A stretch of DNA of 64,000 nt from the NCBI GenBank assembly GCA_910585625.1, contig CAJUFQ010000003.1, forward strand, positions 98,568 to 162,567, given 5' to 3'. Both the position numbers and the translations under genes were made by a program. Below the pieces are notes generated by a model, which made no database searches, had not been told where the DNA came from, and worked only from the letters and a program-made list of their open reading frames with translations. Shown in pieces: positions 16,684-24,500 of the stretch. This DNA comes from an uncultured Lachnospiraceae bacterium (GTDB lineage Bacteria > Bacillota > Clostridia > Lachnospirales > Lachnospiraceae). Position 1 is the first letter of the stretch, and every line of letters starts with the position of its first letter.

Positions 16684-17046
16684 ATGGATATTTCACGTGA
16701 AATGGCTAAAGCTGCATGCCATGCGTTAAGCGAAAAGAAAGCCGAGGACTTACGAGTAATAGATATCAGCGAAATTTCCCCGCTGGCAGACTATTTCATC
16801 ATTGCGACCGGAGCGAACAATAACCAGCTTCAGGCAATGGTGGACGCCGTGGACGAAGCCCTTACAAAAGCGGGCCATACTGTCAGGCAGATAGAAGGAA
16901 ACCGCAATTCCAGCTGGATTCTGATGGACTACAGTGACATTATCGTCCATATTTTTTCTAAGGAAGACCGCCTGTTCTACAATTTGGAAAAGATATGGAC
17001 GGACGGCAAAAGAATAGAAACGGACGAACTGTTAAAGGATGCGTAA
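16684..17046 (+). CDS. rsfS: Ribosomal silencing factor RsfS
   Basis: Binds L14 on the 50S subunit and blocks 30S joining in nutrient limitation. Family core LRVIDISEISPLADYFIIATGANNNQLQAMVD and the C-terminal WILMDYSDIIVHIF are unmistakable. 120 residues. The RBS AAAGGAGAGG is strong. The last codons form the left arm of a hairpin. Confidence 0.96.
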   Translation: MDISREMAKAACHALSEKKAEDLRVIDISEISPLADYFIIATGANNNQLQAMVDAVDEALTKAGHTVRQIEGNRNSSWILMDYSDIIVHIFSKEDRLFYNLEKIWTDGKRIETDELLKDA

Positions 17047-17058
17047 GCATCCTTTAAC
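17031..17058. terminator. 12-bp hairpin between rsfS and lexA (convergent)
   Basis: GTTAAAGGATGC (17031-17042) and GCATCCTTTAAC (17047-17058) are exactly complementary with a GTAA loop. The rsfS stop codon is inside. Neither side has a clear T-run, so termination strength is uncertain, but the position between convergent genes supports a shared 3'-end role. Confidence 0.6.
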
Positions 17059-17095
17059 ATTGCCCGTCGCATTTCATATGTGAAACCGGCATTCC

Positions 17096-17713
17096 TTATT
17101 TAAAAAACCGAAATACGCCAAAAACCTTGCCTAGAACGGCACAATCATCTACTATAATCGGTTCCATGTTGTCATTCTCAGGCTGCAGACGGTAATGGTC
17201 GCCTTCTTTATAGAAGGTCTTCACCGTAGCAGACTCTTCTACAAGCGCAACCACCATATCACCATCAGAAGCAGTGGACTGCCTCTGTACAAGAATATTA
17301 TCCCCATCGAAAATGCCTGCATTAATCATACTCTCACCTTTGACCTTAAGCATGAATGCCTCTTCATTCGGCATATATTCTGCAGGGATGGGGAAATAAG
17401 ATTCTATATTCTCTACCGCCAGCAGAGGCTCTCCGGCTGCGACACGCCCGAGAAGCGGGACATTCACTACCTCCCTGCGGCTTAAGTTAAATGTATCGTC
17501 AATAATTTCAATAGCCCGTGGCTTTGTGGGATCTCTGCGGATATATCCATTTTTCTCTAGTGTCTCCAAGTGTGAATGGACAGAAGATGTGGACTTTAAA
17601 TGGACAGCCTCGCAAATGTCTCTTACAGAAGGCGGATATCCCCTATTCAGAATCTCACTCTTAATATATTCAAGAATCTCCTTCTGTTTATCACTAATCT
17701 TACCATATGCCAT
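17096..17713 (-). CDS. lexA: LexA repressor
   Basis: SOS repressor. The winged-helix DNA-binding domain covers residues 1-70, with recognition region SVRDICEAVHLKSTSSVHSHL. The self-cleavage site is A93-G94 (RVAAGEP), with catalytic S128 (KGESM) and K165 (ATVKTF). 205 residues, normal length. Divergently transcribed from a LysM membrane peptide, the same gene pair arrangement as lexA-yneA of Bacillus. The 290-bp intergenic region holds promoters for both and two LexA-box-like sequences. Confidence 0.97.
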   Translation of the reverse strand: MAYGKISDKQKEILEYIKSEILNRGYPPSVRDICEAVHLKSTSSVHSHLETLEKNGYIRRDPTKPRAIEIIDDTFNLSRREVVNVPLLGRVAAGEPLLAVENIESYFPIPAEYMPNEEAFMLKVKGESMINAGIFDGDNILVQRQSTASDGDMVVALVEESATVKTFYKEGDHYRLQPENDNMEPIIVDDCAVLGKVFGVFRFFK

Positions 17714-17775
17714 ATAATCCTACCTCCCATATAATCCGTGCCAAGTATTTGGACAGAATTAGTTTTATATAGTAA

Positions 17776-17804
17776 ATGATACCACATCTTTTGCTAAAAT
17801 GCAA
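17776..17804 (-). promoter_or_regulatory. Putative lexA promoter
   Basis: On the minus strand TTGCAT (17804-17799) and TATCAT (17781-17776) are 17 bp apart, about 65 bp upstream of the lexA ATG. The -10 is good and the -35 weak, as expected for a regulated promoter. A LexA-box-like sequence starts 10 bp upstream. Confidence 0.5.
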
Positions 17805-17814
17805 ACACATATTC

Positions 17815-17853
17815 CGAAAATTTGTTCTATTTTTCTTGACAAATATATGTTCG
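17815..17853. promoter_or_regulatory. Two LexA-box-like operators
   Basis: CGAAAATTTGTTCT (17815-17828) differs at one core position from the Gram-positive consensus CGAAC-N4-GTTCG, and CAAATATATGTTCG (17840-17853) matches CGAACATATGTTCG at 12 of 14 positions. The second lies between the -35 and -10 of the LysM gene promoter, where a bound repressor would block polymerase. Confidence 0.6.
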
Positions 17854-17864
17854 CACTTTATAAT
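17836..17864 (+). promoter_or_regulatory. Promoter of the YneA-like gene
   Basis: Consensus TTGACA (17836-17841) and TATAAT (17859-17864) separated by 17 bp: a maximal sigma-A promoter, consistent with a gene that must be held off by a repressor. The leader to the ATG is about 130 nt. Confidence 0.8.
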
Positions 17865-18002
17865 CTATATAAACGAATGTTCGGAAAATATGTTTGGGGA
17901 AAGGGAAGGTTTTATTCCCGCGAGCAATTCACCAAGCATCCACGCTTGCGTGGATGTTTGGCGAATGCCGCAGGGTATTTGACTAAGAAGGAGGAGGTTT
18001 TT

Positions 18003-18341
18003 ATGATATGCAGAAGGTATCATCTGTCTTTGCAGGGGCTTATAAAGAATCTGACGGTAGCCGCCGTCCTGGCAGTTACGGTCTTCGTGCTGATTGGGAT
18101 AAGCTCTTTGGTGGGGAGCAGCTCTGAAGCTTCGGAAGACAAACGCTACAAGTATTATACCAGCGTGGAAATCCGCAATGGGGATACACTCTGGGACATC
18201 GCATCTGAACACATGACAGGAGAGTACAGAAGCCTGCAGGAATATGTGGGAGAAATCAAAGCGCTCAACGGCTTGCAAAGCGACAGCATCCGTTCCGGGC
18301 AGTCCCTTGTCATACCATATTATTCCACAGAATTGAAATAG
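18003..18341 (+). CDS. LysM-domain single-pass membrane protein, YneA-like SOS division inhibitor
   Basis: 112 residues: short cytoplasmic end, one membrane segment (about 16-37), then a LysM peptidoglycan-binding domain (about 55-107, with NGDTLWDIASEHM and SGQSLVIPYY). B. subtilis YneA has the same layout and is an SOS-induced inhibitor of septation. The divergent lexA, two LexA-like boxes and an ideal promoter support that role here. Start chosen at ATG 18003 because AAGGAGGAGG lies just upstream; the open frame continues to 17799 but the extra part has no RBS and would lie partly within the promoter region. Function inferred from context. Confidence 0.8.
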   Translation: MICRRYHLSLQGLIKNLTVAAVLAVTVFVLIGISSLVGSSSEASEDKRYKYYTSVEIRNGDTLWDIASEHMTGEYRSLQEYVGEIKALNGLQSDSIRSGQSLVIPYYSTELK

Positions 18342-18367
18342 TGCGGCATTTTTAAGCAGGGTTCTTA

Positions 18368-18396
18368 TTGTCTTTTTCGTTAAATGATTTTATAAT
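18368..18396 (+). promoter_or_regulatory. Promoter of plsC-dtd
   Basis: TTGTCT (18368-18373), 17 bp, TATAAT (18391-18396), about 40 bp before the acyltransferase ATG. Confidence 0.6.
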
Positions 18397-18438
18397 ATAG
18401 CATAGGAGAAAAGGCAGAGTTACCATGGGAGATAAAAA

Positions 18439-19149
18439 ATGTTTAAACTATTTTATGTGATATTCATGAATTTGTTTCGGGCGCCTTATATGATTCCCAA
18501 GATGAGGCATCAGGCAAACCATCCTGAGAAATATTCTGAGAAAAAACGGTACGCACTCGTCTGTCATGCAATAACCTTGATGAAGCGTACAGGGAGGATT
18601 TATACAAAGGTGTATGGCGAGGAGAATCTGCCCAAAGAGGGAGGGTACATCATGTACCCTAACCACCAGGGGAAGTACGATGCATTGGGAATCATCATAA
18701 CACATAAGCCGCCATGTTCCTTCGTGATGGATAAGAGAAAGTCTAAGATGATTCTGGTAGATGAGATTGTGGATTTAGTGCAGGCCAAACGCTTGGACCG
18801 TAATGATGTCCGCCAGGCAATTACCGTATTGGATGAAGTGGCAGAAGAAGTAAAAATGGGGCGCAGATATATCATATTCCCAGAAGGAGGCTACATGTTC
18901 AATAACAAAAACAAGATGGCTCCCTTCAAGGCTGGATGTTTTAAATGCGCTCTGAAATCAAAGGCCCCCATTGTCCCAGTGGCATTAATTGATTCCTTTA
19001 AGGTATTTAACAGCTTTACCTTGGGGAAAGTCACTACTCAGGTGCATTATCTGAAACCGTTGCTCTATGAAGAATATAAGAATCTTAAGACCGTTGAAAT
19101 CGCGAAGATTGTTCAGGAAAGGATACGTGAGGTGATAGATAACATATGA
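18439..19149 (+). CDS. plsC: 1-acyl-sn-glycerol-3-phosphate acyltransferase
   Basis: PlsC-family enzyme adding the second acyl chain to make phosphatidic acid at the inner face of the membrane. The catalytic NHxxxxD motif appears as NHQGKYD near residue 75, and the acceptor-binding FPEGGYMF near 149. 236 residues. The N-terminal hydrophobic stretch (KLFYVIFMNLFRAPYMI) probably associates with the membrane. Its stop overlaps the dtd start by 4 bp. Confidence 0.92.
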   Translation: MFKLFYVIFMNLFRAPYMIPKMRHQANHPEKYSEKKRYALVCHAITLMKRTGRIYTKVYGEENLPKEGGYIMYPNHQGKYDALGIIITHKPPCSFVMDKRKSKMILVDEIVDLVQAKRLDRNDVRQAITVLDEVAEEVKMGRRYIIFPEGGYMFNNKNKMAPFKAGCFKCALKSKAPIVPVALIDSFKVFNSFTLGKVTTQVHYLKPLLYEEYKNLKTVEIAKIVQERIREVIDNI

Positions 19150-19595
19150 GATTTTTGATTCAGCGCGTGAACCACGCCAATGTACAAGTTGATTCACAAA
19201 TTATCGGGCAAATCCGCAAAGGATTTCTGGTGTTTATCGGCGTCAGCCAGGAAGATACGCAGGAAATTGCAGATAAGATGGTTCGTAAACTTATAGGGAT
19301 GAGGATTTTTGAGGATGAAAACGGCAAGACAAATCTGTCCCTTGCAGATGTGTCCGGCGAATTGTTATTAATTTCACAATTTACGCTCTATGCAGACTGC
19401 CGCAAAGGAAACCGGCCTTCATTCATTAAAGCCGGGGATCCGGATTCAGCGAACAAATTATATGAATATATTATTTCTGAATGCCAGAAAAAAATTTCTG
19501 TCGTGCAGACTGGTTCTTTTGGTGCCGATATGAAAATTTCCTTATTAAATGATGGGCCGTTTACCATCATGTTGGATTCAGATGAGTTATTCTAA
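19146..19595 (+). CDS. dtd: D-aminoacyl-tRNA deacylase
   Basis: Removes D-amino acids (and Gly misloaded on tRNA-Ala) from tRNAs. Begins MRFLIQRVNHANVQV; contains the active-site SQFTLYADCRKGNRPSF and the C-terminal NDGPFTIMLDS with the Gly-cisPro element. 149 residues, exact family length. Coupled to plsC by an ATGA overlap. Confidence 0.96.
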   Translation: MRFLIQRVNHANVQVDSQIIGQIRKGFLVFIGVSQEDTQEIADKMVRKLIGMRIFEDENGKTNLSLADVSGELLLISQFTLYADCRKGNRPSFIKAGDPDSANKLYEYIISECQKKISVVQTGSFGADMKISLLNDGPFTIMLDSDELF

Positions 19596-19640
19596 ACAGT
19601 CCGGCATTTTTGAGGATAGGGCATGTTGGGCATTGCACTG

Positions 19641-19676
19641 TATCAGTTCGCGAAATGTTGATTTTACGAACTGATA
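19641..19676. repeat. 10-bp inverted repeat downstream of dtd
   Basis: TATCAGTTCG (19641-19650) and CGAACTGATA (19667-19676) are perfect inverted copies with a 16-nt spacer, about 50 bp after dtd and 150 bp before the recombinase gene. No T-run follows. It may be a 3'-end structure or a protein site. Confidence 0.5.
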
Positions 19677-19723
19677 GGGCAAATTGTCATTTCAGGATTG
19701 ATTTTTCAGGAATGCTTATCTGC

Positions 19724-19752
19724 TTTACACCGCAACCGTGGTTTGTTATAAT
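19724..19752 (+). promoter_or_regulatory. Promoter of the tyrosine recombinase gene
   Basis: TTTACA (19724-19729), 17 bp, TATAAT (19747-19752); leader about 70 nt. Confidence 0.65.
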
Positions 19753-19827
19753 AATTTTTAAGAACTAACGAAATCTCAGAAACAAACTTATTGTATTATT
19801 TATTTGGTGGGATAAAGGAGAACCCAA

Positions 19828-20886
19828 ATGGATTATGTGGAACAAATCAATCTAGAAAACAAACGGAAACTGCAGATTTTATTGAAAGAATTGCCAAAAT
19901 TCTGCAATGATTTTTTTCGTTACCTGGATACCAGGAATACTTCATCCAGGACAAGGCTGTCTTATGCCTATGATATGCGCCTATTTTTCGAGTTTATTCA
20001 GGAAAATAATCCCATCTATGGAAAAATGGATATGCATGACATTCCGTTAAAAGTCCTTGACGAAATGACCCCCGTCGACATTGAGGAATATCTGGCTTAC
20101 CTCTCATATTATGAAAAAAAGTCTGGGCAGGCGGTGACGAACGGCGAAAAGGGGAAATCCCGGAAGCTTTCAGCTATCCGTACAATGTACAATTATTATT
20201 TTAAAAAAGAATTCATAAAAACAAACGCGCCTTCCATGATAGAGACACCAAAAAAACACAAAGACAATATCATACGTCTGGATAAAGATGAAGTTGCAGA
20301 ACTGATTGCCACCGTGGAAAATGGTAGTTCCCTGACTGCCAGGCAGCTTGCGGCACACCAGAAGACGAAATACCGCGACATTGCAATCCTCATATTGCTC
20401 CTGGGAACTGGTATCCGAGTGTCAGAATGCGTAGGGCTGGATGTTTTGGATGTCAGCTTCAAAAATAACAGCATGCGTGTCGTGCGCAAAGGAGGGAACG
20501 AATCTACCGTCTATTTTGGCGCGGAAGTGGCCGGAGCCCTCTTAGATTATTTGGAACTTGAACGCCCGCGGCTGGCCGAAAAAGCCCTTCCAGGGCAGGA
20601 AGATGCCTTCTTCCTCTCTCTGAAATACAGCCGCCTGACGACGCGTGCAGTAGAAAAGCTTGTCAAGAAATATACGGATGCCGCGAACATCACGAAAAAA
20701 ATAACGCCCCACAAACTGCGCAGTACTTATGGGACAAACCTTTATAAAGAGACTGGTGACATCTATCTGGTTGCAGACGCTCTCGGACATAAAAGCGTAG
20801 AAACCACCCGCCAGCACTATGCTGCTATCGATGATGAACGCAGGAAGCTGGCTGGCAAATTCTCAGGTAGCATCTTCCACGAATAG
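19828..20886 (+). CDS. Xer-like tyrosine recombinase
   Basis: Site-specific recombinase of the lambda-integrase/Xer group. A SAM-like N-terminal core-binding domain spans about residues 20-135. The catalytic domain has the expected residues: Arg in GTGIRVSECVGL, Lys in RVVRKGGNE, HKLR (His-x-x-Arg) near 290, His in LGHKSVE and the nucleophile in RQHYAAI. 352 residues, about 50 longer than E. coli XerC/D. It stands alone with its own promoter and no phage or transposon genes around, which favours a housekeeping role such as dimer resolution over an integrase. Which of XerC or XerD it represents cannot be told by eye. Confidence 0.88.
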   Translation: MDYVEQINLENKRKLQILLKELPKFCNDFFRYLDTRNTSSRTRLSYAYDMRLFFEFIQENNPIYGKMDMHDIPLKVLDEMTPVDIEEYLAYLSYYEKKSGQAVTNGEKGKSRKLSAIRTMYNYYFKKEFIKTNAPSMIETPKKHKDNIIRLDKDEVAELIATVENGSSLTARQLAAHQKTKYRDIAILILLLGTGIRVSECVGLDVLDVSFKNNSMRVVRKGGNESTVYFGAEVAGALLDYLELERPRLAEKALPGQEDAFFLSLKYSRLTTRAVEKLVKKYTDAANITKKITPHKLRSTYGTNLYKETGDIYLVADALGHKSVETTRQHYAAIDDERRKLAGKFSGSIFHE

Positions 20887-20921
20887 GAAAAGCGTTTTCC
20901 TGTTCGGAAAACGCTTTTCCT
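20885..20921. terminator. Bidirectional terminator at the strand switch
   Basis: Sixteen-bp perfect inverted repeat: AGGAAAAGCGTTTTCC (20885-20900), loop TGTTC, GGAAAACGCTTTTCCT (20906-20921). T-rich arms on both strands serve the recombinase gene and the convergent minus-strand gene that ends at 20935. Confidence 0.85.
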
Positions 20922-20934
20922 GCAATCAAACTTT

Positions 20935-21567
20935 TCAGTCCTGTCCTTGTTTCTTAAGATTCATGTAATGCTGTATCATGTCGCAGCATCCTGCAAAACC
21001 GAGCTGGCTGCTGTCCAACGTCAGATGGTAGCTTCTGGAATCGCCCCATTTTTTGCTGGAATAATAGTTATAATAGCTGGCGCGTTTCTTATCTGTTTTG
21101 CGAATCATGTCTGCCGCCTTTTCCCTTGTAACTTCAAACTTATCGACGATATGTCCGATACGGAAGTCTATGTCGGCATGGATGAATACACTCAGGCAGT
21201 TCGGATGATTCGCCAATGCGTAATCTGCGCAGCGTCCAACGATAATGCAGGATTCTTTAGCTGCAAGATTCTTGATGGTCTCAAACTGCGCAAGGAACAC
21301 TTTGTGGTTCAGCGGCATATCCAGGAATGGAGCCGATGTGTACCCATTGACGGAATAAGTATCCATAACCAAAGAATAAAGGAAACTGCTCGTTGGCTTT
21401 TCATCGTGGTTCTCAAAGATTTCCTGGCACAGCCCACTCTCTTTGGCTGCTAACGCCAACAGTTCCTTATCATAACATTTCACCTTTAATTTCTCAGAAA
21501 GCATACGCCCGACATCCATGCCCCCGCTGCCAAATTCCCTGCCGATTGTGATTACAAAATTGTCCAT
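20935..21567 (-). CDS. Cytidylate-kinase-like protein (AAA/NMP kinase fold)
   Basis: 210-residue protein of the cytidylate kinase-like family common in Clostridia, distinct from Cmk proper. The P-loop region reads ITIGREFGSGGMDVGRMLSEKL at residues 6-27, a variant lacking the usual GKS/T. C-terminal half includes DMIRKTDKKRASYYNYYSSKKWGD, an Arg/Lys lid-like region. Real substrate is unknown. It is preceded by its own promoter and stands at the far end of the minus-strand block, beside the bidirectional terminator. Confidence 0.8.
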   Translation of the reverse strand: MDNFVITIGREFGSGGMDVGRMLSEKLKVKCYDKELLALAAKESGLCQEIFENHDEKPTSSFLYSLVMDTYSVNGYTSAPFLDMPLNHKVFLAQFETIKNLAAKESCIIVGRCADYALANHPNCLSVFIHADIDFRIGHIVDKFEVTREKAADMIRKTDKKRASYYNYYSSKKWGDSRSYHLTLDSSQLGFAGCCDMIQHYMNLKKQGQD

Positions 21568-21599
21568 ATGATTCCCACCTTTCCCTTACTATATGATTT

Positions 21600-21628
21600 A
21601 TTATAGTACTTTTTTCACAAAATGTATA
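21600..21628 (-). promoter_or_regulatory. Promoter of the cytidylate-kinase-like gene
   Basis: On the minus strand TATACA (21628-21623) and TATAAT (21605-21600) with 17 bp spacing, about 33 bp before the ATG. Confidence 0.55.
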
Positions 21629-21763
21629 TACAATTCTAAATTCGAGTTTCCCCATTTTCTATAATAGCCTAATTCTAACAGCAAAAAGTCTTGCACAAGA
21701 TTGATACCTTCAACTTTTATCAGAATTGTTTCTGAATCATAGAGAGGCTGAATGCCTGGGAAT

Positions 21764-22687
21764 CTAGAGGTTTTTTTTCAGCAGCTCCTCAAAATAGCCA
21801 GGGAGGGGTGCTTCTACTTCTACATATCTCCCATCGGCTGGATGCCGGAATCCGATAACCGCAGCATGCAAGGTTTGCCCCTGCAGTTTCCAAGGGTTCT
21901 TCCCATTCCCATAGACAGAATCCCCTAAAAGCGGGTGGCCGATGCTGGCCATATGAACCCGGATTTGGTGAGTTCGGCCGGTTTCCAATGAAAACTCCAT
22001 GAACGTATGGTTCCTGAAACGCTGTAGCACACGGTAATGCGTGACTGCCGGTTTTCCATTCCGCACATTGGCAGCCATCCTTTTTCGTTCTGACGGATGC
22101 CTGCCAATAGGGGCGTCAACCACGCCCTCGTCTAGGCGCACAATGCCTCTGGTAATGCCGAGGTAACGCCTGGTGACAGAATGCTCCTTAATCTGTTCTG
22201 CAATCTTCACATGTGCATGATCATGTTTACAAACAATCAGCGAGCCTGTCGTGTCCATGTCAATACGGTGGACAATCCCTGGACGTATTTCGCCATTGAT
22301 TCCAGACAGGCTGTCTTTGCAGTGATACATGACGGCATTGACTAATGTGCCAGAATAATGGCCTGCCGAAGGATGTACCACCATGCCTTTGGGTTTGTTC
22401 ACGACCAGCACGTCTTCATCCTCATATAAGATATCCAGCGGGATATTTTCAGGCAGGATTGTGATTTCCTGTGCTTTGGGAATGGACACCGTGAGAATGT
22501 CGCCTGGAACAACGCAGTAATTGGCTTTTCGTGGTAATTCATTGACCAGAATCTGCCCTTCTTTGATAAGTTTCTGGAAAAATGAACGGGACAGTTCTGG
22601 ATAAAGGAGGGAGAGCGCCTTATCCAGCCGCTCTCCCGCTTCATTCAGGGAAACTTCAAATTCCTGTCTTATATCCTCTGAAAACAT
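21764..22687 (-). CDS. rluD: RluA/RluD-family pseudouridine synthase
   Basis: Pseudouridine synthase for 23S rRNA, with an N-terminal S4 domain (about residues 14-75) and the catalytic signature HRIDMDTTGSLIV (D143 the predicted nucleophile). C-terminal GRTHQIRVHMASIGHPLLGD is typical. 307 residues. It follows lspA by 90 bp, the usual Firmicute pairing (ylyB next to lspA in Bacillus), which supports the RluD-like reading over the 1108-2166 paralogue. Confidence 0.92.
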   Translation of the reverse strand: MFSEDIRQEFEVSLNEAGERLDKALSLLYPELSRSFFQKLIKEGQILVNELPRKANYCVVPGDILTVSIPKAQEITILPENIPLDILYEDEDVLVVNKPKGMVVHPSAGHYSGTLVNAVMYHCKDSLSGINGEIRPGIVHRIDMDTTGSLIVCKHDHAHVKIAEQIKEHSVTRRYLGITRGIVRLDEGVVDAPIGRHPSERKRMAANVRNGKPAVTHYRVLQRFRNHTFMEFSLETGRTHQIRVHMASIGHPLLGDSVYGNGKNPWKLQGQTLHAAVIGFRHPADGRYVEVEAPLPGYFEELLKKNL

Positions 22688-22777
22688 CCTATATTTTCCT
22701 CCATACCATGCTCACATACTCGGTTATCCAACTCCTTAGTTACTTTGGAACAGGAGTGCATTCTCATATATTGCCCC

Positions 22778-23305
22778 TTATTTGCCGTTTTTTTTCTGTG
22801 CCTTACGGAAAGGCAATAATTCGTCTAATTCCTCCTCCTTATAATAGAAGAAACAGAACAAAATCATAAGCACCATGCCGCAGGTTACATAGATATCTGC
22901 TACATTGAAAATAGGGAAATTTATCAGCTCGAAATAAAAGAAGTCTACGACATAATCTAAAACCAGCCGATCTGTCAGATTCCCTAAGGCACCTGATGTC
23001 AGGAGGATTAAAATAAACCTTGCCCAGCGGTATCTCTTGTCCATGGGTGATTTCCAGTAAATAAATATCATCAGTGCCAGCATCAGGACAGTCCCTATTA
23101 CAAAGAGAATTTTCATGCCCTGCATCATCCCAAAAGCTGCTCCGCGGTTTTCCAGATAATGGAGCTGGAAAACATCCTTAATCAAAATAATGGAGTTACC
23201 GCCTTTCAGATTTGTTGAGGCAAAGTATTTTGTTAACTGATCTAAAAATAATAGCAATATGCTGCTTATAGCTCCGATAATACAGCTGTTTCTTTTCGCA
23301 TTCAT
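22778..23305 (-). CDS. lspA: Lipoprotein signal peptidase (signal peptidase II)
   Basis: Aspartic membrane protease that cleaves prolipoproteins before the lipidated Cys. Four hydrophobic segments; the catalytic aspartates are in NLTDRLVLDY and FNVADIYVTCG, with the N-terminal LDQLTKYF also conserved. I start at ATG 23305 (MNAKRNSC), preceded by AGAGG; the open frame continues 20 residues upstream without support. 175 residues. Acts on the lipoproteins of this window (28984-29976, 52992-54131). Confidence 0.94.
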   Translation of the reverse strand: MNAKRNSCIIGAISSILLLFLDQLTKYFASTNLKGGNSIILIKDVFQLHYLENRGAAFGMMQGMKILFVIGTVLMLALMIFIYWKSPMDKRYRWARFILILLTSGALGNLTDRLVLDYVVDFFYFELINFPIFNVADIYVTCGMVLMILFCFFYYKEEELDELLPFRKAQKKNGK

Positions 23306-23378
23306 AAACAAACCTCTATCCACAATGAAATATCCTTTATTTTCAATTCCTGTGAAACATATCACAGCTTTCCTTATG

Positions 23379-24476
23379 CTATCCTTTCATGATATGTTCA
23401 ATGCCGGAAAGAATCTCCGTATCCGTCAGATTTTTGGTAATATATGCCTCACCCAGCGTATGTAGGAGGATGAATTTAATCTTGCCCGACTCCATCTTCT
23501 TGTCAAGCTTTGTGGCGGCAAGAATTTCTTCTGATGTACAAGGGAATTGCCTGAGTTTGGTGGGGAGGCTGCAACTTTCCAGGATATATGCAAGTTCCTT
23601 AAGCTGGCTTTCTGAAATATCCCCTGTCTGCCTCGAAATATAGGCTGCTCCAGCCATGCCGAGCGCCACGCATTCCCCATGGTATAATGTGAAATCGGAT
23701 AACTTTTCAATGGCGTGCCCAATGGTATGTCCAAAATTCAGGAGGGCGCGTTCTCCTTGCTCCCGGGGGTCATGCTCCACGACTTCACGTTTAATCTGGC
23801 AGCTTTGGAATATCATTTCCTCCAAAACCTGGGGCTGCTGTTCCATGATGGCAGTGCTGTTTTCACGGATAAACTGTGTATAGGACGCATCCTTGATGAA
23901 TCCATGCTTGACCACCTCTGCCATGCCTGAGGAAAACTGCCGTGCCGGCAGGGTTTTTAAAACCATAATGTTCATATAAACCAGCTTGGGCATATAGAAA
24001 GCTCCTACCATATTCTTATACTGCATGAAATCGACACCTGTCTTTCCCCCTATGCTGCTGTCTGTCTGTGCCAGAAGCGTAGTAGGGAGTTGTACAAAAT
24101 CAATCCCCCGCAGATAAGTGGCCGCCGCGAATCCAGTGAGATCTCCGACTACGCCGCCTCCCAACGCTATAAGCAGATCCTTGCGGTCAAATTTATGCGT
24201 AATCAGATGCTCATAGATTTTGCCAGCCGTATCTGTATTCTTGTTCGCTTCCCCTGCTTCAAACACAAACGAAGTACAAGAAGCGAACAGCGGCTCCAAC
24301 AGTGCCTTTACCTCTTCCAGGTATAGCTGCCCTACATTCGAATCAGTGACGATGCAGACCTTGTTCCGGCTATAGCCAAGCTTTTCTAAACTGTCTGCAA
24401 GCAATGAAAAATCCTTATGTATTTCTATGTTATAATGTGGTTTCCCTTCATAGCTTACTGTGATTGTTTTTCCCAT
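23379..24476 (-). CDS. aroB: 3-dehydroquinate synthase
   Basis: Second step of the shikimate pathway, DAHP to 3-dehydroquinate, NAD+ and zinc dependent. NAD-binding GGGVVGDLTGFAAATYLRGIDFVQLPTTLLAQTDSS-type core, the zinc ligand Glu in GMAEVVKHG, and His ligands in NFGHTIGHAIE and LYHGECVALG are all present. 365 residues, full length. Its position between ylmH and lspA in a division-gene string is unexpected, since shikimate genes normally cluster; no other aro gene is in the window. ATG preceded by AAAGGAAG. Confidence 0.96.
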   Translation of the reverse strand: MGKTITVSYEGKPHYNIEIHKDFSLLADSLEKLGYSRNKVCIVTDSNVGQLYLEEVKALLEPLFASCTSFVFEAGEANKNTDTAGKIYEHLITHKFDRKDLLIALGGGVVGDLTGFAAATYLRGIDFVQLPTTLLAQTDSSIGGKTGVDFMQYKNMVGAFYMPKLVYMNIMVLKTLPARQFSSGMAEVVKHGFIKDASYTQFIRENSTAIMEQQPQVLEEMIFQSCQIKREVVEHDPREQGERALLNFGHTIGHAIEKLSDFTLYHGECVALGMAGAAYISRQTGDISESQLKELAYILESCSLPTKLRQFPCTSEEILAATKLDKKMESGKIKFILLHTLGEAYITKNLTDTEILSGIEHIMKG

Positions 24477-24500
24477 AATGTGCTTCCTTTCCCGCCAGTG

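Noticed and set aside
17799..18341. Longer 180-residue version of the LysM protein starting at 17799
   Set aside because: It would start upstream of the promoter itself and has no RBS; ATG 18003 has a strong AAGGAGGAGG and gives a proper signal anchor at the N terminus.
19828..20886. Phage or transposon integrase
   Set aside because: No excisionase, att-like repeats or accessory cargo nearby; it has its own promoter among housekeeping genes.
21716..21740. Terminator of rluD at TCAGAA...TTCTGA
   Set aside because: Only a 6-bp AT-rich stem without a clear T-run; too weak to list as a feature.
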